Below, in pieces: positions 58,677-64,000 of a DNA stretch of 64,000 nt (the stretch's first letter is position 1; every line of letters begins with the position of its first letter). A program made the position numbers and the translations under genes. Under the pieces are notes generated by a model. That model was not told the DNA's origin, did no database searches, and worked only from the letters and a program-made list of their open reading frames with translations. Origin of the DNA: CAVVAL01 sp963742725 (GTDB lineage: Bacteria; Actinomycetota; Actinomycetes; Mycobacteriales; Cryptosporangiaceae); assembly GCA_963742725.1 (NCBI GenBank), contig CAVUMX010000004.1:558001-622000 (forward strand), read 5' to 3'.

Positions 58677-60147
58677 CGGAGCCGTCGGTCGCGAACCGCG
58701 AGCCGTGGCACGGGCAGTCCCACGTCCGCTCCTCGTCGTTGAACGACACCAGGCACCCGAGGTGCGTGCACGTGGCCGACACGGCGTTGAGCAGGCCGGA
58801 TTCGTCGCGGTAGACCGCACACCGCTCGCCGCCGACGCGGACCACCGCGCCCGTCCCCGGGGCGATGTCCGCCGGTGAGTCGGCGTGGGACGGCGGGCTG
58901 ATCCGGTCGCCGACGTAGTGCCTGGCGACCGATGCGGTGGCGCGCAGGAAGCTGCCGGCCTCGACGACCGGGTGGACTCGCGTCGGGCTGTACAGGCCCG
59001 TCCAGGGCGGCTCCTGCCCGTCGATCAGGGCGGCGATGAGGCGACCCGCCATGACGCCGCTGGTCATGCCCCATCCGCCGAAGCCGGTGGCCACCCACGT
59101 GTGCTCGGCGCCGGCGTGGAACCGGCCCACGTACGGGACCTGGTCGGTCGTGTCGTTGTCCTGCGCGGCCCAGCGGTAGGCGAGCGCCACGGTCGGGAAG
59201 TGCTGCCGCGCCCAGCCGGCCAGCGTGGCGACCCGGTCCCTGACGCCGGGCGATCCCGGCCGGAACATCTCACCGGTGACGATCAGGAGCCGCTGCCCGT
59301 CGCGCAGCGGCGCCGTCCGCACGGACCGCAGGTTCTCCTCGGTCGTGACGAACATCCCGTCCGGGTCCTCGGCGGCGGGCACCGCGCCGGCCACGACCAG
59401 TTCTCTGCGCGGCACCAGGCGGGAGAACAGCATCGCCCGGTCGAAGACGGGGTAGTGCGTGGCGACGACCACGTCCGACGCGGTGACCGTGACGCCGTCG
59501 CTCGTCCTGAGCCGGCACGGGGTGCCCTCGTCCAGGTCGGTGACGCGGGTCTGCTCGTAGATCTGTCCACCCTGGAGGATGAGGTTCGACGCCAGCGCGA
59601 GGAGGTAGCGGCGCGGATGGAACTGCGCCTGGCCCTCGACCCGCAGCGCCGCCGCGACCGGGAACGGCAGGCCGGTGTCGGTGACGACGGACGCGTCCAG
59701 CCCGGCGCGCTCCGCGGCCAGCGCCTCGGCCTCCAGCTCGTCGACCTGGTCCGGGGCGGTCACGTAGGTGTAGGCGGCGCGCTGTTCCAGATCGCAGTCG
59801 ATGCCGAGCTTCTGCACCGTGGAGTACACGTGGTCGAGCGCCGCCAGCTGGGACTGCGCGTACAGGCGGGCCGCCTCGGGGCCGAACGCCGACTCGATGT
59901 GCGCGTAGATCATCGTGTGGTGCGCGGACAGCTTCGCCGTCGTGTTGCCCGTGACGCCGGCGGCGATCCGTCCCGCCTCCAGCACGGCCACGGACCGGCC
60001 GCCGGCGGCCACCTCGGCGGCGGTCGACAGCCCGGCGATGCCGCCGCCCACCACGGCGACATCCACGGTGACGTCCTCGGTCAGCGGCGGGTACCCGGTC
60101 GACTGCGTCGTCGCCAGCCAGTACGACCGCGGCTCGATGTCAGCCAT
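58624..60147 (-). CDS. FAD-dependent oxidoreductase with C-terminal Rieske domain
   Basis: 507 residues. VDVAVVGGGIAGLSTAAEVA is the FAD-binding loop of a DAO-type oxidoreductase. The last about 90 residues form a Rieske [2Fe-2S] domain with ligands Cys460, His462, Cys478 and His481 (CTHLGC and CPCHGS). The substrate is unknown. This DAO-Rieske fusion is common in actinomycetes near stress genes. It follows a STAS gene with an eight-base overlap. Confidence 0.93.
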   Translation of the reverse strand: MADIEPRSYWLATTQSTGYPPLTEDVTVDVAVVGGGIAGLSTAAEVAAGGRSVAVLEAGRIAAGVTGNTTAKLSAHHTMIYAHIESAFGPEAARLYAQSQLAALDHVYSTVQKLGIDCDLEQRAAYTYVTAPDQVDELEAEALAAERAGLDASVVTDTGLPFPVAAALRVEGQAQFHPRRYLLALASNLILQGGQIYEQTRVTDLDEGTPCRLRTSDGVTVTASDVVVATHYPVFDRAMLFSRLVPRRELVVAGAVPAAEDPDGMFVTTEENLRSVRTAPLRDGQRLLIVTGEMFRPGSPGVRDRVATLAGWARQHFPTVALAYRWAAQDNDTTDQVPYVGRFHAGAEHTWVATGFGGWGMTSGVMAGRLIAALIDGQEPPWTGLYSPTRVHPVVEAGSFLRATASVARHYVGDRISPPSHADSPADIAPGTGAVVRVGGERCAVYRDESGLLNAVSATCTHLGCLVSFNDEERTWDCPCHGSRFATDGSVIQGPATADLEPRHLDG

Positions 60148-60487
60148 GGACGTAGGTGATGTGGAGGAGTTCCAGGACGCCCGTCACCGTCAGGACCCGA
60201 AGGACCGAAGGCGGCGGCTTCGCGACCTGGAGATTCCGGCCGGCAGACGCGCAGTCGTTGTGCAGCTTGACCAGGAAGTTCACCCCGGTACAGCTGAAGA
60301 ATCCGACGCCGGACAGGTCGGCGGTGACGTCCACGGGCTGCACCGCGTGCACGTACCGGGCGGCCTCGGCCAGGTCGTCGTGAGCGGCGAGATCCACCTC
60401 GCCCGCTATCCGGATGAGGACGTCGTCGGCCCGTCGCGTCACGGCGACGAGCGGCGCCAGGGTGATGGTCGGAGTGTCGGTGAGCAT
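60140..60487 (-). CDS. STAS-domain anti-sigma-factor antagonist
   Basis: 115 residues of SpoIIAA/RsbV type: DDVLIRIAGEVDLAAHDDLAEAARYV and the VTADLSGVGFFSCTGVNFLV loop, where a phosphorylatable Ser or Thr sits (the typical D-S is S-C-T here). By family it would bind an anti-sigma kinase and free a sigma factor. No kinase or sigma gene lies nearby. Confidence 0.85.
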   Translation of the reverse strand: MLTDTPTITLAPLVAVTRRADDVLIRIAGEVDLAAHDDLAEAARYVHAVQPVDVTADLSGVGFFSCTGVNFLVKLHNDCASAGRNLQVAKPPPSVLRVLTVTGVLELLHITYVHG

Positions 60488-60491
60488 CGGA

Positions 60492-61067
60492 CTACGAGCC
60501 CTTGGCGGCCTTCACCGCGTCCCACAGTTCGTCCTTGCTCATCTGGGCGCGGCCGGGGATGTCGTGTTCGACGGCCTTCTCGTACAGCTCGTCCTTGGTC
60601 ACCTCGGTGCCGCCGACCTGGCGCGGGGACGGTCCGGTGCGCAGTTCCTCGCCGCGGCGGGCGGCGAACGCCTCGGCCAGTTCGGCGAGCCGGTCGGTGC
60701 CGACGGCCTCGCGCAGCGCGGGCAGGGCGCCCGACTCCTCTTCCTCGATGTGGTGCGACACGGCGTCGATGAGCTTCGTCAGCTTCTCGCCGAACTCGGT
60801 CGAGTCGGGGTCGAGCTTCTTGAGCGTGGCCAGCAGGTCGTCCGCCTCGGCGTGCTCCTGGCGGGCGTGCGTGACGTCGTCGGATTCGCCGGCCTTCTCG
60901 AGAGCGGGGTAGACCTCCGCCTCCTCGGCACGGCTGTGGGCGGTCAGGACGGCGGCCATCTGCTCGAACAGCAGGGCCCGGTCCCCGTCGCCGGAGCGCA
61001 ATCGGTCGAACATCCGCTGCATGTCGCGGTGATCCTGGACGATCAGGTCGACGACGTCCTTGCTCAT
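60492..61067 (-). CDS. Hemerythrin-like protein with C-terminal Rho-N-like repeats
   Basis: 191 residues. His and Glu ligands of a diiron site lie in DHRDMQRMF, HSRAEEAEVYP, HARQEHAEADD and HHIEEEES. Two short repeats at the end (TKDELYEKAVEHDIPGRAQ; SKDELWDAVKAA) resemble Rho-N/SAP-like helices. It may sense or store oxygen or iron. Four bases separate it from the STAS gene, and GAGGGGC precedes its ATG. Confidence 0.88.
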   Translation of the reverse strand: MSKDVVDLIVQDHRDMQRMFDRLRSGDGDRALLFEQMAAVLTAHSRAEEAEVYPALEKAGESDDVTHARQEHAEADDLLATLKKLDPDSTEFGEKLTKLIDAVSHHIEEEESGALPALREAVGTDRLAELAEAFAARRGEELRTGPSPRQVGGTEVTKDELYEKAVEHDIPGRAQMSKDELWDAVKAAKGS

Positions 61068-61081
61068 GACGAAGCCCCTCC

Positions 61082-61498
61082 TCAGGCGCTTTCCTTGTCC
61101 TCCAGGCCGACGGCGGCGCGGAGCTCCCGCATGTCCTTGTGCAGCACGTCGTCCGAGTTGGCGTGGGCGATCTTCCCCATCAGGTCGGACAGGCCGTCGG
61201 CGATGGCGTTGAGCTTGTGCTGCACCGATGCGTTCGCGCGGGACTGGGTGTTCTGCAACAGCGCGACCAGCAGGAACGTGATGATCGTCGTGGCCGTGTT
61301 GATGATGAGCTGCCAGGTGTCGACGTTGCCGAACAGGAAGAACGACGGCGCCCAGATCAGCACGAGCAACAGGCACAGGGCAAAGAACCAGGCCTGGGAC
61401 ACGTACGACGCCGCCGCTGTCGCGAACCGGTCGAACCAGGACAGTCGCGGCGTGACGTCCGTCGGCATGATCACATGCTTCGGTTCTGCTCTGGCCAT
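61082..61498 (-). CDS. Low-affinity iron permease family membrane protein
   Basis: 138 residues with two membrane helices. WQLIINTATTIITFLLVALLQNTQSRANASVQHKLNAI is the family signature. Despite the family name, transport activity of such short bacterial members is not established. It sits 14 bases upstream of the hemerythrin gene, suggesting an iron- or oxygen-linked operon. Confidence 0.85.
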   Translation of the reverse strand: MARAEPKHVIMPTDVTPRLSWFDRFATAAASYVSQAWFFALCLLLVLIWAPSFFLFGNVDTWQLIINTATTIITFLLVALLQNTQSRANASVQHKLNAIADGLSDLMGKIAHANSDDVLHKDMRELRAAVGLEDKESA

Positions 61499-61536
61499 GC
61501 ACGTCGAGGTACCCGGGCGCTGAGCGCTCCAAACGA

Positions 61537-62184
61537 CTAGCAGGCGCGGTCGAGCTCGCGGCGTTGCCTCGCGCTGGCCTTGTCGGGCGGCGCGAGGTGG
61601 CGCTGGATCGTGATGACCACATCGTCGGCGGGTACGACGATCGTGTCGCGGCCGCACGAGACGAACGCGGCGACGTCCGGGCCGCGGCCGAGGTACATGA
61701 GGTGCGGCGAGTCGAGGCCGGGCGGGGGTGCGCTGTCGCCGATCCAGGTGACGGTCGCGCGGTTGACGGGAAGGTCGATGAACGGGACGACGAAGCTCAG
61801 CCCGTTGACGGTCTCGCCCCGCCGCACCCGGTCGGCCTCCGTCTCGACGGCGCCCTGGAGGAACCAGAAACCGCCCAGCAGGACGATCGTGGCGACCAGC
61901 GCGGCGATGCCCGTCACATGCCCGCCGCCCAGCCGGTCCAGGACGGGCGCGAGCGTGAACAGCCACGCGGCGGCCCCCACCGCCGCGATGCCGACCAGCG
62001 CGATCCACGCGACCCGGCCGAGGACGGCCAAACGGTCCAGCCCCACCTGCTCGGGCCGGACGCCGAAGTCGTCGTAGAACTCGATGTACAGCGCGTTGAT
62101 CAGCACGTAGATCGTGCCGCCGACGATGGCGGCCCCGGCGAGCAGGCGTTCGGCGATGCCGAGCCAGTTCACCGGGGCCGCCAT
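61537..62184 (-). CDS. Unrecognised membrane protein
   Basis: 215 residues. Three membrane segments (LLAGAAIVGGTIYVLINALYI, VAWIALVGIAAVGAAAWLFTL, VTGIAALVATIVLLGGFWFL) are followed by a soluble C-terminal domain of about 110 residues (VPFIDLPVNRATVTWIGD; LMYLGRGPDVAAFVSCGRDTIVVPADDVV). I do not recognise the family. Confidence 0.75.
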   Translation of the reverse strand: MAAPVNWLGIAERLLAGAAIVGGTIYVLINALYIEFYDDFGVRPEQVGLDRLAVLGRVAWIALVGIAAVGAAAWLFTLAPVLDRLGGGHVTGIAALVATIVLLGGFWFLQGAVETEADRVRRGETVNGLSFVVPFIDLPVNRATVTWIGDSAPPPGLDSPHLMYLGRGPDVAAFVSCGRDTIVVPADDVVITIQRHLAPPDKASARQRRELDRAC

Positions 62185-62209
62185 GGCCGTGAGGGTAGTC
62201 CTCGGTGGA

Positions 62210-63412
62210 TCAGAACGTGACGAGTTCCAGGTCGAGCGCGTTCAGTGCCGTGTTGACTGGGGTGAAGTGCGAGACGAAGTCGTCGCTGCCGTCGCCGCAC
62301 TCGCCGATGCCGCTGGACAGCAGCCCCTGGGCCTGGTCACCGGTGAAGAAGGAACCGCCGGAGTCGCCGCCGGTGGAGCAGATGTCCGTGCCGGTCTGGC
62401 CGCCGACGCCGATGAGCCCGAGGGCGCCGAAGTCCACGTTCACCGTGACGTCCTGCTCGGTGACGATGCCGCACTGCGCCCCGAAGTCCGGCCCGGACGC
62501 GGCACCCGACCGGCAGATCTGCGCGCCGACGCCCACCTCGTCCGATCCGCGGATCGGCTGGGCGGTGCCGTCGAACAGGTCGACCGCGCCGAACAGGTCG
62601 TCGCCCTCGTCCACGTCGACCTTGGCGAAGTCGCCGTCGTCGCCGAGGACGTCCGTCCCGCTGTCGAACGTGCCGAGCCGGACGCCGTTGTCGTTGGTCA
62701 CGACGTCGTCGGGCTCGTCGGTGGCGCAGTGGCCGGCCGTGAGGAACGCCTTGCCACCGTCGTCCTCGGTCGCCGCGAACCCGATCGAGCAGAAGCCCGG
62801 TCCGATCGCGTTGAACTTGCCGCCGCCGAAGACGTTCGCCCTGGCCTGCGGCGCCCGCGTCTTCTCCACCACCCGGACCGCTGGGCTCGCCGCCCGCGCG
62901 CTCCGCACCCAGGACGATCCCGTGGCGCCCTCCTGAACCTCGACGACGACCGAGTTGCTGACCGGGTCCACGAACCAGCGGTGCACCGATGCCGGCGCCC
63001 GCCGCGTGTCGAGGGCGGCCTTGGCCTGGCTGAGTTCGGCCGCGCCGTACCGGACGACCGCCGGCTTCGCGCCGGCGTCCCGGACGGCGCCCGCCTGGGC
63101 CTCGTCGGTCACGGCGACCATGATCGCGCCGGACTCGTCGATCCAGCTCCCGCCGTAGGCGTCGCCCAGTTTGTCCGATAATTGCCGGGCGACACTCGCC
63201 GCGCGGCCCTCCGTGGCGAGTCTGGTCCGGGTCTCGCCCTCGTCCCAGCCGAGATCACGCCGGACGGCCGCCAGGTACTGCCCTGAGAGGTCGGCGTCCG
63301 ACTGTCTGGCGCCGGCCTCCCCGGCGTTCGCCGCCGGGTTCGTCGCGGCGACGATCCCGCCCGCGACCAGCACGATCGCTCCGGTAACCAGGCCCACGGA
63401 AGTGCGTTTCAA
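62210..63412 (-). CDS. Secreted S1-family serine protease with pro-domain (streptogrisin/alpha-lytic-like)
   Basis: 400 residues from a TTG codon preceded by GGAG. A signal peptide (to about residue 30) is followed by a pro-region with the alpha-lytic pro-domain pattern (SWIDESGAIMVAVTDEA; HRWFVDPVSNSVVVEV). The mature protease then begins near FGGGKFNAIGPGFCSIGF. Catalytic His is in FLTAGHC, the Asp in the acidic GDFAKVD region, the Ser in GGDSGGSF. The mature domain is unusually rich in Asp. Confidence 0.9.
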   Translation of the reverse strand: MKRTSVGLVTGAIVLVAGGIVAATNPAANAGEAGARQSDADLSGQYLAAVRRDLGWDEGETRTRLATEGRAASVARQLSDKLGDAYGGSWIDESGAIMVAVTDEAQAGAVRDAGAKPAVVRYGAAELSQAKAALDTRRAPASVHRWFVDPVSNSVVVEVQEGATGSSWVRSARAASPAVRVVEKTRAPQARANVFGGGKFNAIGPGFCSIGFAATEDDGGKAFLTAGHCATDEPDDVVTNDNGVRLGTFDSGTDVLGDDGDFAKVDVDEGDDLFGAVDLFDGTAQPIRGSDEVGVGAQICRSGAASGPDFGAQCGIVTEQDVTVNVDFGALGLIGVGGQTGTDICSTGGDSGGSFFTGDQAQGLLSSGIGECGDGSDDFVSHFTPVNTALNALDLELVTF

Positions 63413-63618
63413 AGGCTATCTCCGTCCAACGTCAGTGTCCGAGACGGTCTCAGCGGTAGTCACCCTTCACACGGACCACAGGACCAATCGGTTCATTCGG
63501 ACGCGCGACCTCAAGGGCGGGAACCAGGGTCACGCTCCGGTGTCTCCCTGATGCCGGCCGGGGCCTGGCCACGGGAGGGTGGACGTGTTCGCCAGTCAGT
63601 CCTCTATGGAGGTTCGAA

Positions 63619-64000
63619 TGCGCAAGTTCAACGCGGCTGTGGCTGTCGGTGTCGCGGCCGCCCTGCTGTTCGCCGTTCCTGCCGCCGCGACCGGTCGACA
63701 TCGGTGCGACGTCGCGCCGTCCAAGCCCACGACGTTGCCGCTCCTGGACGACGCGCGGCTGTCGACGATCGTCAGGAGTGCACCGGACGACCAGGTCACC
63801 GGCATCACCGTCAGCATCGGCGGGAGCGCCGGCTGCTGGCGTGGCACCGGCGGGTGGGCCGACCGCAACGGACGGCAGGTGCCGCAGGACGGCCGGTTCC
63901 GGATCGGCAGCATGACCAAGGTGTTCACCGCGGCGACCGCGCTCCAGCTCGTCGCCGAGGGCCGGCTCGACCTGGACCGGACCGTCCAGCACTACCTGCC
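63619..64000 (+). CDS. Serine hydrolase / D-alanyl-D-alanine carboxypeptidase-like (partial)
   Basis: The ATG at 63619 follows ATGGAGG. The first 127 residues fall in the window. A signal peptide (KFNAAVAVGVAAALLFAVPAAA) is followed by the beta-lactamase/R61-peptidase fold with the SxxK motif in IGSMTKVFTA and the VAEGRLDLDRTVQHYLP turn. It continues beyond the window. The 206-bp gap to the divergent protease gene shows no other gene. Confidence 0.88.

Noticed and set aside
1..64000. CRISPR arrays, tRNA or rRNA genes, integrases and insertion sequences
   Set aside because: None found by eye. The only repeats are the 68-bp pair and short in-gene tandem units, with no spacer-like periodicity.

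Overview
This is a high-GC (about 70%) stretch of an actinomycete chromosome. GTG starts are frequent, genes overlap by ATGA or GTGA, large STAND-ATPase regulators are present, and the secreted proteins carry PKD, CBM and ricin-type modules. The genus cannot be told from the window. I saw no tRNA, rRNA, CRISPR array, integrase or insertion sequence.

Layout. 0-10.6 kb is housekeeping or accessory: a fragment of a probable AA10 monooxygenase, a response regulator/sensor kinase/lipoprotein operon, a secreted hydrolase, an FMN reductase followed by a DrrAB-type exporter, a giant regulatory ATPase and a DUF6328 membrane protein. 10.6-15.5 kb holds a LuxR-type (LAL) regulator, a 42-residue secreted peptide with its own terminator, and a PhoD phosphatase. 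15.6-40.8 kb is a type II (aromatic) polyketide cluster. Its core is KS-alpha, KS-beta, ACP, a cyclase-cupin fusion, a TcmI cyclase and a SchA/CurD protein. It also has a complete heteromeric acetyl-CoA carboxylase (AccDA fusion, AccB, AccC), two small ABM oxygenases, a FabG-like ketoreductase, a two-component flavin monooxygenase, an amidohydrolase, an MFS exporter, a LAL regulator and a NarL-type two-component pair. Its unusual part is both subunits of ATP sulfurylase (CysD, CysN) plus a PAPS-type sulfotransferase, which points to a sulfated aromatic polyketide. 40.8-44.7 kb has a DUF2254 membrane protein and two unrecognised proteins. 44.7-57.1 kb is a sugar-uptake and oxidation locus: ROK repressor, Gfo/Idh/MocA dehydrogenase, ribose-type ABC transporter, two TIM-barrel isomerases and a 1166-residue secreted ThuA/sugar-dehydrogenase/PKD/lectin protein. 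57-64 kb carries a metallo-hydrolase/TetR pair, a stress-like operon (STAS, FAD-Rieske oxidoreductase, hemerythrin, small membrane proteins), an S1 protease and the start of a serine hydrolase.

The most notable observation is that seven promoters of the polyketide region share one architecture: a GGRAGAC box, 18 or 19 bases, then TANNNT (the -10 is weak at one of them). This ties scattered operons, including both sulfate-activation genes and an antisense TIM-barrel gene, into one apparent regulon. Three of these promoters place the -10 only 6 or 7 bases before the start codon, so those mRNAs are probably leaderless. A 68-bp repeat, 62/68 identical, occurs near the left edge of the cluster and again just upstream of the ACP-KS operon.
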